A DNA stretch of 64,000 bases, from the NCBI RefSeq assembly GCF_013318015.2, contig NZ_CP115844.1, positions 62,001 to 126,000 on the forward strand. Direction: 5' to 3'. The notes beneath the pieces were generated by a model that was not told the DNA's origin, did no database searches, and saw only the letters and a program-made list of their open reading frames with translations. The DNA comes from Agrobacterium tumefaciens. Lineage in GTDB: Bacteria > Pseudomonadota > Alphaproteobacteria > Rhizobiales > Rhizobiaceae. The position numbers and the translations under genes are program-made. Positions 16,901 through 28,500 of this stretch are shown piece by piece (position 1 is the first letter of the stretch; every line of letters starts with the position of its first letter).

Positions 16901-18118
16901 TTGTTAGATCTTGTTGAGCAGGCCGCTAGATCGGGAGCGATTGTTTTTCATGAGGAGATTGCAAGGGACGGCGCACAAGGAAAAACGTTGATTCTTGGCC
17001 CCCAACGAGTATCGATCGCCCGTAAACATATGCAGATTTTTGGCGAAGGGAACACAGAGCGGCTCGTTTTCAATGCTGGCTTTCCGAGCATCGGGCAAGA
17101 GGAGTTCGAGGCTGTACGCGAGGTGGTAGACAATGTCGATTTCTGCTATATCGGCGCATCGGGGCGCGCAACGATGCAAGAGGCTCGGCTTCTGATGCGT
17201 TCGATGAGGGGGGCGGCCTTCGGGCGGCTTTCGATAGCAGTACCGGTGTCGGAGGCCATGTGCGCTGCTATGATGCACAGAACGCCGGATGTTTGTTTAT
17301 CCCAAATATGTGACGTTGTAAAATTTATCCTCGACACTGAAAACGCGTTCTGCATCGATGTGGCTTTTATGGATGCGGCGCGAGCAGACATTGGATTCGT
17401 TGCCGAGTCAGCTATCGCTTTGACCGAAGTTGGAGTCTCGATGATCATCATTTGTGATACCGTGGGAGGCCTTTTCCCGGCGGAAACGCGAAGTTTTTTT
17501 GACGCACTGCTTCAAAGGACAGAGGATAAGGTGAGCTTCGTCGCGCATATGCATAACGATCTTGGCTTCGGTCTAGTCAACACTTTGGAAGCGGTGAGCT
17601 GCGGGGTACGAGCCGTAACTGGATCGTGGCTTGGCCTCGGCGAACGGTCCGGAATGCCCGCGACGGAACAACTTCTGTTCGCTCTCGGGCACCAAACAGA
17701 AATGCTCAGTTCGCGTTTGAATGTCCCGTCAAATATTTGGTCGCAACCGCCGAATCTGAAGGAGATTGCTCCTACTGCGAGATTTGTTAGTCACGTCGTG
17801 GGCAGGCCCCTGTTAACGACAGATCCGATCGTCGGGCCGGGCGTGAACTCTATCTCCACAGGCACGCCTTTCGTGGATACGCTTTTGTTTCAACCTTACG
17901 ACCCCGAAGTTGCACTTGGTGTTTCGCCGAAAATACACATCACTCAATTGGCTAGCAAAAGGGTCATAGAAGCTGCCCTTCGTGCGAGAGGACTTTTCTT
18001 GAACGTTGAGCAAGTTGAGCAACTGCTCTCTCTAGTCAAAAAGACCGCTTACGAGCGCGGCGTTGGTATTTTGGAGGAAGACGACTTTTTGCATTTGTTG
18101 CGACAGATCACTGGTTGA
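16901..18118 (+). CDS. 2-isopropylmalate/homocitrate synthase-like enzyme
   Basis: A member of the DRE-TIM metallolyase family (about 405 residues) that condenses acetyl-CoA with a 2-oxo acid. I prefer the TTG at 16901, which has GAGAGGTGA just upstream, over a TTG 10 codons earlier. Motifs: HEEIARDGAQGK in place of the usual LRDGxQ, HMHNDLGFGLVNTLEAV (metal-binding HxH and ND), and GLGERSGMPATEQLL, matching GxGERxGN. The canonical LRDG is altered to ARDG. The length is short for leucine-pathway enzymes, and the allosteric C-terminal domain is missing, so this is not ordinary LeuA. With the LeuC and LeuD genes at 52960-55028 it would extend a 2-oxo acid by one carbon. Candidate substrates are an arylpyruvate or 2-oxoglutarate. 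Confidence 0.85.
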   Translation: MLDLVEQAARSGAIVFHEEIARDGAQGKTLILGPQRVSIARKHMQIFGEGNTERLVFNAGFPSIGQEEFEAVREVVDNVDFCYIGASGRATMQEARLLMRSMRGAAFGRLSIAVPVSEAMCAAMMHRTPDVCLSQICDVVKFILDTENAFCIDVAFMDAARADIGFVAESAIALTEVGVSMIIICDTVGGLFPAETRSFFDALLQRTEDKVSFVAHMHNDLGFGLVNTLEAVSCGVRAVTGSWLGLGERSGMPATEQLLFALGHQTEMLSSRLNVPSNIWSQPPNLKEIAPTARFVSHVVGRPLLTTDPIVGPGVNSISTGTPFVDTLLFQPYDPEVALGVSPKIHITQLASKRVIEAALRARGLFLNVEQVEQLLSLVKKTAYERGVGILEEDDFLHLLRQITG

Positions 18119-18259
18119 CGACAACATTTCACGGTTTCGGTCGGGCCAGACCACGCGCTGTCGATTTGAGGATGTAAAGGTCATAAAGCAAGTAAATCCA
18201 CTGCGTAATGGAACCTATCAACGAGGACCTAAGCATCGCGTTCGTCAGGAGCCATCAAA

Positions 18260-19696
18260 TTACAGCTTGGTTGGAGAAGTTGGAAACGATCCGGGAAGGA
18301 CTCGGCTTGCAATGCGCCCGAGTAGTAAATCGAAGTTTCGATACCATCTCGATTGATTTGATCGCACGAGAGGGTATGTTCTCGTTTCAATGAGGCTCGC
18401 AAGATTGCCATGTTGATGATTGTCTGTCGGTAGACAGCGTTCCGCAAGGAGATCAAAGCGGCGTCTCCACATGGCCTGCAAGAATAAGTGTTGCAGCTCA
18501 GGCGTCGGAATGTAAGTTATAACGCCGTTATCGCCATATATTGACGTGTCTTGACGCGCTTGTTCCGTTTGGTTGAACCAATGAGTTCCGGGACGTAGAT
18601 GATGCTCGACGTGCCATCCAAAACCCATTCCGGTTTGTTCATCAATGTTAATCGTATTAGTATAAATGTTGTTTGGATCTTTCGTATCCACTAAACCATG
18701 CCAAAAGAATATTGATACTGCTCTTGGAACTCCGGATAATATTGGCACAAAAATTAAAAGCGCCGCAGCTACCGGATTGAAGAACGACAGGATTATAATC
18801 GTTGAATATCGAATAATCTGACCCTTAACGATTAGTCGTATTGGCTTCTTTAGGTTTCGTTTGGCGAGATACGCGTACCAGGAAAACGAGAATGTTACCT
18901 GCAACCCCAAAGAAAGTGCAAACTCGCAGAAATCCAAAAAGCTTTTCCTGTCATACCGAAGCGTAGACTGCACATCGTCCCAGCCGTTGTTCTCGGCATG
19001 ATGTATCACCAAATGCTCTACGGTATAGTGATACGGAAACCGGCACGAAAGCAGTGGAACAACTAGATTCACATAGCCGTTCAGAAACTGAAATATGTCC
19101 CGTTCTCGACGTACCTTCAGGTGTTTCCAACGAAAAAAATGATTATGCACGTCGTAATGAATGATGTTCTCCTGCATTGTCGCGGTCCGCAAAAGAACGA
19201 ACAAATAAATAATGATCGTCGGAAGCGAAACGGTTTGAGGAAAAACAATCAAAAGAAACGGGAAAGTTAGCAACAGCGACGAACAAAAGGTTAGCCTCAC
19301 GAAATAAATATCTAGAGGTTGCCGTAGCCTCTTTCCTAGCCAAATTTCAACAAAATCTGGAAGCTTGCGCCTCTTGTTGCTCCGAAATGCACTTGCGGAG
19401 ACATTGATTACGCCAATGCACAGCCAGCTCGTTAGAAGGCCTGCGATTCCATCGAACGCGTTACGGCCCAGAGAGGCCGCAATCAGGAGCATGTATGCGA
19501 CAATTGTTAAAGTATAGGGCCTACGTTTGATCACCTTGTCGAGGCGGGTAGCTTTAAGTGTGAATGTGGAGCTTGCAGCAATTGCGATAATCGCCCAGTA
19601 GAGCGAATAAAATAGCGCGAAAAGTATGAAGCCAATTGCCTGGTACAGGATTTTCCAAACGTACCGAGATCCGTTTACCCTAATGGCTGTATCCAT
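18260..19696 (-). CDS. membrane fatty-acid desaturase-type diiron enzyme
   Basis: About 478 residues, starting MDTAIRVNGSRYVW at 19696, where GGGAG lies at suitable distance. Several hydrophobic stretches alternate with the three histidine clusters of the family: HYDVHNH, EHLVIHHAEN and GWHVEHHLRPGTHW. These bind two irons and carry out desaturation or hydroxylation of an acyl chain in the inner membrane. In this cluster the obvious substrate is the fatty acid that the FAAL domain of the first synthetase loads, before or after loading. The gene lies on the minus strand with a dioxygenase gene upstream (129 nt), so both may be co-transcribed. Housekeeping lipid desaturation is possible but less likely from context. 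Confidence 0.85.
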   Translation of the reverse strand: MDTAIRVNGSRYVWKILYQAIGFILFALFYSLYWAIIAIAASSTFTLKATRLDKVIKRRPYTLTIVAYMLLIAASLGRNAFDGIAGLLTSWLCIGVINVSASAFRSNKRRKLPDFVEIWLGKRLRQPLDIYFVRLTFCSSLLLTFPFLLIVFPQTVSLPTIIIYLFVLLRTATMQENIIHYDVHNHFFRWKHLKVRRERDIFQFLNGYVNLVVPLLSCRFPYHYTVEHLVIHHAENNGWDDVQSTLRYDRKSFLDFCEFALSLGLQVTFSFSWYAYLAKRNLKKPIRLIVKGQIIRYSTIIILSFFNPVAAALLIFVPILSGVPRAVSIFFWHGLVDTKDPNNIYTNTINIDEQTGMGFGWHVEHHLRPGTHWFNQTEQARQDTSIYGDNGVITYIPTPELQHLFLQAMWRRRFDLLAERCLPTDNHQHGNLASLIETRTYPLVRSNQSRWYRNFDLLLGRIASRVLPGSFPTSPTKL

Positions 19697-19824
19697 TGTA
19701 AATGGCTCCCACGCTTCGTAATAGGAGTAGCTGCACAAACCATGAAAGCGGTCGGTGCAACTTCACTTTGTTGCCAACGCGAAAAGCCGGGCAGTGCAGC
19801 ATGACTCTGCGTTGCTGTGTCGAT

Positions 19825-20955
19825 TCACAGCTTGCGGATGTTCTTTCCTGCTGTGGCGTCGTAAGTCCAGGCGCCTTGAACTTGGTCGGGTCCAAACATC
19901 TCTGGATAGAGAGAGGCAAATTGTCCGGCAATATGCATTCCCGGAACGTGCTTATGACCAGCGTGCTGCGAACCGCTCGCGAACCATTTGCGCGCGAGTA
20001 CGCGGCGCTCGGTTGGTTTGGGACCATCCAAAAACGGGGTTCGACCGTGAATGACCCAGTGATTCCTTGCGAAAATTCCGCTCCCGGTTTTGTCGAGGTG
20101 AATCACCGATGAACCTGGAGCAAACGGTTTAGTGTAGTGGTTAAGGTACGACGCTGCACGCTCAAGCGCAGGAATACCCGTTCTCCAAATGATATCGCAT
20201 TCATCGACCGCAAGTCGAAAAAACACCTGTGGCATTTCGGCTTCGTTCAAAAACAGCACTGGAGTGGTCACTTTAATGGCTTGTCGCCCAAGTGGCCTCA
20301 GAGCTGTAATGGCGTCCGGAAGAAAAAGGCTTGTGAATGCATCAGGGTCCTTCAACGCGAGATTAAGGGTCAGTCGAACAACATTCTGGAGAAAGGTAAA
20401 CCCACCCCATATTGGCGGCGAATCGAGATATAGCGCAAACACTTCAACCGCACCGCCGTAACCCAAGCCATCGTTATGCGCGTCGAATTTCTCTGATGTT
20501 TCCGCCAAATTTCGATCGGTCGGTTTCTCAGGCTTTGTCTCTAGATTGTAAATCTTCAAAGTTCCATCAGGTGGACCGAAGCGCGCGACAGCTTCCGGAG
20601 AGCCCTCGCCAGGATTTGTCATGGGATATTTTACCGGTATGACGTCGGAGATTTGATTAGCAATTTCCAAAAGCGGATGAGAAAAACTGCTCGGTTCCTC
20701 CGGGTTCAAGACAATAAAATAGGTCCCTCCTCGTTCACCCCAATACTGCTCTGCGAGGGCCTGCTTTTCCTCCGACGAGATTTTCCTAAAGTCTTTAATG
20801 AAAACGGGTGGGAGAACTACCGGCAAGTGCTCAGTCAGCTCAGGAACGTCTGTTAGAGAAGCACATCCGATATCTTTCAAAGCCTTTTCGAGAAAAATGT
20901 CTCTCTGCTCGAGAAAGGCGCGCTCCCGCGCATCCAATGCTAGGTTTTTCAACAC
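19825..20955 (-). CDS. Fe(II)/2-oxoglutarate-dependent oxygenase (HxD type)
   Basis: A 376-residue TauD-superfamily-like enzyme. The iron-binding facial triad is visible as His160 and Asp162 (FDAHNDGLG) and a distal His in NHWVIHGRTPFLDG near residue 300, with the 2-oxoglutarate-binding Arg in RRVLARKWF. Such enzymes hydroxylate or desaturate amino acids, free or bound to a carrier protein. It is one of three different oxygenases in the cluster; the sequences are too unlike for recent duplication. It starts a leftward unit with the desaturase and is separated from the rightward papC-like gene by a 0.6 kb gap. Confidence 0.82.
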   Translation of the reverse strand: MLKNLALDARERAFLEQRDIFLEKALKDIGCASLTDVPELTEHLPVVLPPVFIKDFRKISSEEKQALAEQYWGERGGTYFIVLNPEEPSSFSHPLLEIANQISDVIPVKYPMTNPGEGSPEAVARFGPPDGTLKIYNLETKPEKPTDRNLAETSEKFDAHNDGLGYGGAVEVFALYLDSPPIWGGFTFLQNVVRLTLNLALKDPDAFTSLFLPDAITALRPLGRQAIKVTTPVLFLNEAEMPQVFFRLAVDECDIIWRTGIPALERAASYLNHYTKPFAPGSSVIHLDKTGSGIFARNHWVIHGRTPFLDGPKPTERRVLARKWFASGSQHAGHKHVPGMHIAGQFASLYPEMFGPDQVQGAWTYDATAGKNIRKL

Positions 20956-21557
20956 GAAAATTTCCCCACAAAATTGAATACCGCCTTAGGTAGCATCGAA
21001 TAAATTTCTTCACAATAGCGTCGCTGGCGCTCGACGAGGGCGTTCGAACTTATTCCGGTTTGCAATGGTGCTTATCCGCTATTGATCGGCGTGCGTCCGG
21101 TTCATCACTCGTAGAAGACTGGGTTGGGCCGGAAGTCCAATTTCGGCAACCTATCGAGCCTGAGTTATCCTCGCAATCAACTGAGAAGTTATCATGCGTT
21201 GTACTCCATTCTGTTTGACTAGAAAAAGCTCTCTTGTTGTTCAGTTTCCTGCCGCGTGAGGTTGGCACAGTGACCTGTGACCTGCGTGCTTAGGCGTGCG
21301 GGTCGCTTGAGGCAGTCGTTCGGAATCGCCTCATTGCTATGCCTAAAGAATGTTGGGGTCTCGACGTGTGTGACGATGGAGAGGCTCCGTGAATGGGCTT
21401 GGTTCTCATCGCAGCCGGAAGGGTCCGGATATTAACGCATGGATTGGATAAAGGAGCTGTGGACAACCTTTTGTAGATGAATATATTCGATGATCACTCG
21501 ATTTTTTTGTACTGCATACGCCGCACGCGCTTTCAATTTAGACGGGGCTTTTTTCGT
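20956..21557 (+). other. divergent promoter region, no gene seen
   Basis: This 0.6 kb lies between the leftward oxygenase/desaturase unit and the rightward papC-NRPS unit. A few short frames exist (for example 21050-21268 on the minus strand) with low-complexity Ser/Asp-rich translations and no ribosome-binding sites. It presumably carries the main promoter of the synthetase operon; I could not pick out -35/-10 boxes with any certainty. Confidence 0.35.
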
Positions 21558-22454
21558 ATGACCAATGGTGATTTCAATAGCGCAGTGGTGTTTGGAGCAG
21601 GCGGAGGTTTCGGCCGTTTTTTCAGCCAGCGTTTATCCTCGGCCGTGAAGAATATTGCCCGCATAGACATCAGTCCTAGCCCCGGTTGCTTGGCTGGTGA
21701 TGCGGTAAATCCTCAAGGGGAAGATATCAACGCCGCGCTGAAGAGTGCCGATCTGGTATTGCTGTGTCTGCCGGAAGACCAAGCGAAGCGCGCACTTCTC
21801 AATCTTTATAATTCTCTAAAGCCATCCTGTTTACTCGTTATTACGTGTTCAGTGATGAGCGATTTCTCGCAAATTACGCAGGCTGCGAAGCCCAATGGGA
21901 GAGCGCTGCCGGACGTCTTACTCATCAATCCGTTGTTTGCACCGGATCTTGATCCATCTGGACGATCGCTTGCGGCCGCAGCAGCCGGCGACGGAGCGGG
22001 CCAGAAAGCATTCCTGCGGTTGATAGAGTCGTGGGGGCTTCTTTTGGTGAAGACAGATCCCGACTCACATGATCAGTTGACCGCCCTTTATCAGGTGTCC
22101 GTACACGCAGCAGTAATCGCTGTTGCATTAGCCTGGTCAAAGTCCAACATTCGACCAGAGTCTACTTTTGCGCCGCCGCCAGCTCGCGCCATCAAACTTC
22201 TCGCGGCAAGAATATTGTCCGGCCAACCCTCCACTTATTGGGCGATCCAGAGGGAAAATCCCCATGCAAAAGGCGCTCGAAACTCTCTTATGGAGGCTTT
22301 AAAAGAAGTCGACGCGATCTTCTCCGGTGAAGCATTGGAGAACTTCGAAGGCGTTCGAGAAGTTTGTGGGGCGCTCTTCGATGGCGACATTCACGAACAA
22401 GCTGAGGCCTGTGCAGAAATGTTTCGCGCGATTCCGAACCCAAGGTCGCAGTAA
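21558..22454 (+). CDS. prephenate dehydrogenase-like protein (PapC-type)
   Basis: A 298-residue NAD(P)-dependent enzyme of the TyrA family, taken from the ATG at 21558 (MTNGDFNSAVVFGAGG), which places the Rossmann motif GAGGGFGRFF at the N-terminus as usual. Later blocks, LVLLCLPEDQAKRALL and LPDVLLINPLFAPDLDPSG, follow TyrA architecture, the latter corresponding to the HPMFGP region in which the His is replaced. In antibiotic clusters the same fold acts on 4-amino-4-deoxyprephenate to give 4-aminophenylpyruvate (PapC/CmlC). The presence of an ADC synthase and a chorismate-mutase-like gene in the same cluster supports that role over tyrosine synthesis. It lies 91 nt before the first synthetase, probably in one operon. 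Confidence 0.78.
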   Translation: MTNGDFNSAVVFGAGGGFGRFFSQRLSSAVKNIARIDISPSPGCLAGDAVNPQGEDINAALKSADLVLLCLPEDQAKRALLNLYNSLKPSCLLVITCSVMSDFSQITQAAKPNGRALPDVLLINPLFAPDLDPSGRSLAAAAAGDGAGQKAFLRLIESWGLLLVKTDPDSHDQLTALYQVSVHAAVIAVALAWSKSNIRPESTFAPPPARAIKLLAARILSGQPSTYWAIQRENPHAKGARNSLMEALKEVDAIFSGEALENFEGVREVCGALFDGDIHEQAEACAEMFRAIPNPRSQ

Positions 22455-22545
22455 TGTTGTTCGAGTTTGATAGTGGCGCGTCTCGCGCGCTCGCGCGGGT
22501 GGATATCTCAGCATTGCTATTGACGATCAGCCTTAAGGACAGGAA

Positions 22546-25500
22546 ATGGCTTTCCTAGAAGGACACGACGTCGAGGGACTCGTCGACGTCTTCCGTCGCA
22601 ACGCGCGACTCAGAGCAGATGATATCGCCTACAGTTTTCTGCATGCCACGGCGGCGGTGGCGAGTGTAACTTATGGTCAACTTTACCGCGCCGCTTGTGA
22701 TATCGCATTTAGTATTCAAGATCATGTGGAAGCTAACGGCCGCGCGGTGCTTTGCTATCCACCCGGCTTGGATTTTGTGAAAGCGTTTTGGGCGTGCCAT
22801 CTTGCGGGCGTAATTGCTGTTCCCGTCCCAGTAATCTTTCGGCCTCGAGATCGCGCTCTTTTTGATCACATGATTTCGAATTGCGCGCCGTCAGTGGTGC
22901 TAACCGATAGCGAGACTTCGCGTCGGCTAAAACAACAAAAATTGGAGTTGGCTAAAACGGCGGTATTTTGCACGGATGTGATACCGGAGGCTCCTGCCTT
23001 ATGGGATGTGAGTTCAAACGTCAGTTTGTCTCCCAAAATATCTGTCCTGCAATACACCTCAGGCTCCACGTCGACGCCAAAGGGCGTTATGATCTCGGAC
23101 GCCAATCTGATCTCCACCGCTCGCTCCATGATTAGTGCAACAGGATTGACCGTGGATAGCGTTGGCCTCAACTGGGTGCCGCACTACCATGACATGGGGC
23201 TTGTAGGTGGCATTGTCACACCAATGGTGGCCGGCTTTCCAGTCTTCCTCATGTCGCATTTTTCTGCGATGTCTCGACCGGCGTCATGGTTAAAAGCCAT
23301 TTCCGAAAATCGCGTTACAATTTCGGGCGGCCCCAACTTTGCGTTCGAGGCATGTTTACGTATTCCTGACGCCGATGTCCTCGATATCGATCTGAGGTCG
23401 TGGACAGTCGCATACAACGGCGCAGAGCCCGTTCGCGAAGGGACATTGCGTCGGTTTCAGGATAGGTTCGGTTTCGCTGGTTTTTCCCGCGAAGCGATTT
23501 ATCCATGTTATGGACTTGCGGAGTCAACTTTGATGGTTGCGGGTGGCCCCTCATTTCGGGGCTTTGCCAGTCTCTCGGTAGATGCGGGCGCACTCCGGTG
23601 TGGCAATGTGGTGGAAGTGCAAGCAGGCAGTGGAGTTGATGTTACCAGACTGGTTTCATCTGGGACTGTCCTTGAATCCTGCGAAATCCAAATTGTTGAT
23701 CCACAAACTAGAACACGTCGCCCCGAGGGCCAAATCGGTGAGATATGGATTAATGGGCCACATGTTGGCTTAGGATATTGGAATAATGAAATCGCAACAA
23801 CCGAAGTATTTAAAGCCAATATCGCTAACGAAAATACGGAATACCTACGGTCAGGGGACCTTGGTTTCATATACAGAGAGCATGTTTTTGTCGTCGGGAG
23901 AATAAAAGATCTAATTGTGATAAATGGACAAAATATCTATCCCCACGATATAGAAGAATTACTAGAAAACAGCCATGTCGCCATCAAAGCGGGAACTTCC
24001 TCCGCTTTTGCGACGGAGATCGACGGTGCTGAACGAGTGACCGTCGTCTGCGAGGTTGAGCAGAAATGGAAAGCTCATTTCGAAGAGATTGTCCAAGTTC
24101 TCCGAAAAAGTTTGGCGGACGACCATGCCATCATCTTGCATTCAATTGCTTTCGTGCAAAAGGGAGCACTTCCAAAGACGACCAGTGGTAAAGTTCGACG
24201 CTCAGCAACGAGGCAAGCATTTAAGTCAGGTGAATTACCTACGATCCATCTGTGGCGACTTGGCAACGATGAGACACGGTCGCTTACGGAAGGGATCACT
24301 CAGCACCACGAAATTGACGATGTTATGGCAGCCGTCTCGTCGTCAATTAAAGATATAATTTATTCTGAAGCATCAGCTCAGCCAGACCTCGATCTCGGAA
24401 ACTCGCTTGTTCATCTTGGGCTTGATTCGATTGAAATCATGAGGTTTTCCAACCGGATCGAGGAGTTATTTAATGTTACCATACCGGGAGATGTCTTGTT
24501 CGGTGCAAGCACGGTCGTGGAATTGGCCCGCAAGATCCGGGAGCTCAGATCGATCGACGGTCTGACCATCCCGAGGATTGACCTAGAATATTCTACAAGT
24601 AGACGGGCCCCCCGTCTTATTCCGGTTGCGAGGGACGGTGAGATTGCGTTGTCGTTCTCGCAGAACCGGCTCTGGGTACTGGAACAGCTAGAGGCGCTCG
24701 GCTCAGCCTATAACATCGCTGCGGCGGTGCGGATGGACGGCAATCTCGACGTGGTTGCCCTTGAGCGGGCCTTTGCAGAGCTCGTGCACAGGCACGAGGT
24801 TCTGCGCACCCGTTTCGTCACACGCGATGGCCAAGTCTTCCAGACAATCGACGAGACGGTCCCATTCCGGTTGGCGCTGGTGGATCTGTCCAGCCTTGAC
24901 CCGGCCCAGCGCGCCGACGCGATCCGGCGGACCGAGCAGGACGAGGCAGCGCACCGCTTCGATCTGGCGCATGGCCCTCTGTTCCGCGCAACCCTGTTGC
25001 GGCTTTCGGCCGAAGAGCACATCATCCTGGTGACGATGCATCACATCGTCTCCGACGGCTGGTCGATGTCCATCGTGGTCCGTGAGATCGGTGCGTTATA
25101 TGCAGCCTTCGTGGAAGGCCGGTCTTCGCCCCTTGCCGGGCTGCCAGTGCAATATGCCGACTTCGCCGTCTGGCAGAGACGCTGGCTGCAGGGCGAGGTG
25201 CTCGACAGGCAGGTCTCCTACTGGAAGGCTCGCCTGGCGGGTGCACCTCCCGCCCTTGAACTTCCGACCGACCGCCCTCGTCCGTTGAGCCAGAGCTATC
25301 GCGGTGCCAGCTGCACCTTCGAACTGCCGAAGGAATTGACGGGCGCGCTGGCAGTGCTGGCCCGCCAAGAGGGTGCGACCCTGTTCATGGTGCTGCTGGC
25401 GGCGTTCAAAGTCGTCCTGTCACGGTGGAGCGGACAGGACGATATCGTTGTCGGCACCCCCGTTGCGGGACGCACCCATGCCGAGACCGAGGATCTGATC

Positions 25501-28500
25501 GGCTTCTTCATCAACATGCTGGCCTTGCGGACCAGTCTTACCGGTGATCCCGACTTCCGGACGCTGCTGCGACAGGTCCGCGACGGCGCCCTGGAAGCCT
25601 ATGCGCATCAGGAGATGCCCTTTGATCGACTGGTCGAAGAGGTCCGGCCGGCGCGCGACCTGAGCCGGCAACCAATCTTCCAGACGCTCGTCGTCCTGCA
25701 GAACATGCCCCAGGAGAGGTTGGAACTCCCCGGCCTGACCCTGCGCCCTGTCACCGAACAGCGAGCCACCGCGAAGTTCGATCTCTCGCTCTATCTCCAT
25801 GAGACGGAGAACGGGCTCGCCGGCACCTTGGAATATGCAACCGATCTGTTCGAGCACGACACGATCGAACGCCTGAAGGACCATTATCGCCTCCTCCTTG
25901 AGGGCGTCGTGGCAGACCCTGAACAGCCAATATCCCATCTGCCGATGCTGACAGACGCTGAGCAGCACCTGCTGTTCGACGTCTGGAATGACACCGCCGC
26001 TGACTTCCCCCGCGACAAGCTCCTGCACGAGCTCTTCGCCGATCAGGCCGCCCTCACCCCCGACGCTGTCGCCGTCATTTATGATCAGCAGCAACTTACA
26101 TACCAGGAGCTTGACCGAAGATCGAACCAGCTCGCGCATCACCTGCAGAGCCTGGGGGTCGGCCCGGAGGTTATTGTCGGCCTGTGTGTCGACCGCTCTC
26201 CCGAGATGATCGTCGCCATGCTCGCCATCCTGAAGGCCGGAGGCGCTTATCTGCCGCTCGATCCGGCCTACCCCAGGAACCGGTTGGCCTACATGCTGCG
26301 CGACGCCGCAGCCCATGTGGTCGTCACCCGCACAGTCTCGCGCCCAAGCCTGCCTGACCAAGTCACCAACATCGTCGATCTCGATGCCCATCACGATGTC
26401 ATCGAGGCCTGCCCCGACACCCCGCCAGCTTCCGGCGCCGATCCCACCAGCCTCGCCTATGTCATCTATACATCCGGATCAACAGGACAGCCAAAAGGCG
26501 TCATGATCATCCACGAAGGCGTGGTTAACTACATCACCACTCTCAACCGCCGTTATTCCCTGTCCAGTTCCGATCGCGTGCTGCAAAACTCGTCGATCTC
26601 CTTCGACCCTTCCGTCAGAGACATATGGTGCCCTCTTATCGCCGGCGCAAAGCTCGTCGTCCCCCACGGTCTCGACCAAACCGACAGGGCTTCGTCTCTT
26701 GGCTTCGTTTCCTCGGCTGGGGTCAGTCTGGTATTGAGTGTCACGCCCAGCGCATTGACCGCCCCCGTTCTGGAAGAAGTCGCGGAGCCTCTGATGGAGC
26801 TACGTGCCCTGCTGACTTGCGGCGAGGCCTTGAGCTACGAGACATGCCGCCTCACCAGAAGCAGGATGGGACATCACTTTCCAATCGTAAACCAGTACGG
26901 TCCGACGGAATGCACAATGTCCTCCACCTTCTTCGTGGTGGGGGATGAGCCAGCTTCGGGCATAGTTCCCATAGGCAGGCCTATTGCCAATAGGAAAGTC
27001 TATGTTCTGGATCGTCATATGTGTCCGGTTCCGATTGGCACCACCGGCGAGATTTATATTGGCGGGGTCGGTTTGGCCCGCGGTTATCTCAACCGCCCCG
27101 ATCTGACCGCCGAACGCTTTGTGCAAAATCCATTTGGGTCGGGGGACCGGCTCTATCGCACCGGTGATCTCGGGCGCTGGCGCAAGGACGGCAATCTGGA
27201 GTTCCTCGGCCGCGCCGACCACCAGGTTAAGATCCGCGGGTTCCGTATCGAGCTCGGCGAGGTCGAAGCCGTGCTGCTGTCCCATCCAGACGTTCGCCAG
27301 GCCGTCGTCATCGCCCATGAGGACCAGACCGGTGACAAGCGTCTCGTCGCCTATGTTGTCGGCGAGGCCAGCCCCAGGGACCTGCGGGCTCATATCCTCA
27401 ACACCTTGCCAGACTATATGACGCCGGCCGCCTTTGTCGCGCTCGAGGCCATGCCCCTGACTACGAACGGTAAGATCGATCGTGCTGCCCTTCCCCATCC
27501 GACCAACGATAATGGCTTGGCGCGCGCCGACTATGTCGCCCCGCGCACTCCCACCGAGGAGATCCTCGCCGCCATCTGGGCCGACGTCCTCCAGGTCAGT
27601 CAGGTTGGTGTCAATGACAACTTCTTCGAACTCGGAGGAAACTCCTTGTTGGCCATGCGTATGGTCGCCCGGGTCCGAAGTGTCTTCAACATCGAATTGC
27701 CGTTGCGCTCCCTCTTCGAGGATCCAAGGGTGGTTGAACTTGGCCACCGCATCGAGATTATCCAGCGGCAAGAGCGAGGAGTAACGGCCCCCCGTCTTAT
27801 TCCGGTTGCGAGGGACGGTGAGATTGCGTTGTCGTTCTCGCAGAACCGGCTCTGGGTACTGGAACAGCTAGAGGCGCTCGGCTCAGCCTATAACATCGCT
27901 GCGGCGGTGCGGATGGACGGCAATCTCGACGTGGTTGCCCTTGAGCGGGCCTTTGCAGAGCTCGTGCACAGGCACGAGGTTCTGCGCACCCGTTTCGTCA
28001 CACGCGATGGCCAAGTCTTCCAGACAATCGACGAGACGGTCCCATTCCGGTTGGCGCTGGTGGATCTGTCCAGCCTTGACCCGGCCCAGCGCGCCGACGC
28101 GATCCGGCGGACCGAGCAGGACGAGGCAGCGCACCGCTTCGATCTGGCGCATGGCCCTCTGTTCCGCGCAACCCTGTTGCGGCTTTCGGCCGAAGAGCAC
28201 ATCATCCTGGTGACGATGCATCACATCGTCTCCGACGGCTGGTCGATGTCCATCGTGGTCCGTGAGATCGGTGCGTTATATGCAGCCTTCGTGGAAGGCC
28301 GGTCTTCGCCCCTTGCCGGGCTGCCAGTGCAATATGCCGACTTCGCCGTCTGGCAGAGACGCTGGCTGCAGGGCGAGGTGCTCGACAGGCAGGTCTCCTA
28401 CTGGAAGGCTCGCCTGGCGGGTGCACCTCCCGCCCTTGAACTTCCGACCGACCGCCCTCGTCCGTTGAGCCAGAGCTATCGCGGTGCCAGCTGCACCTTC

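Noticed and set aside
21050..21268. 72-codon minus-strand frame rich in Ser and Asp
   Set aside because: Low-complexity translation, no ribosome-binding site, no family; treated as intergenic.
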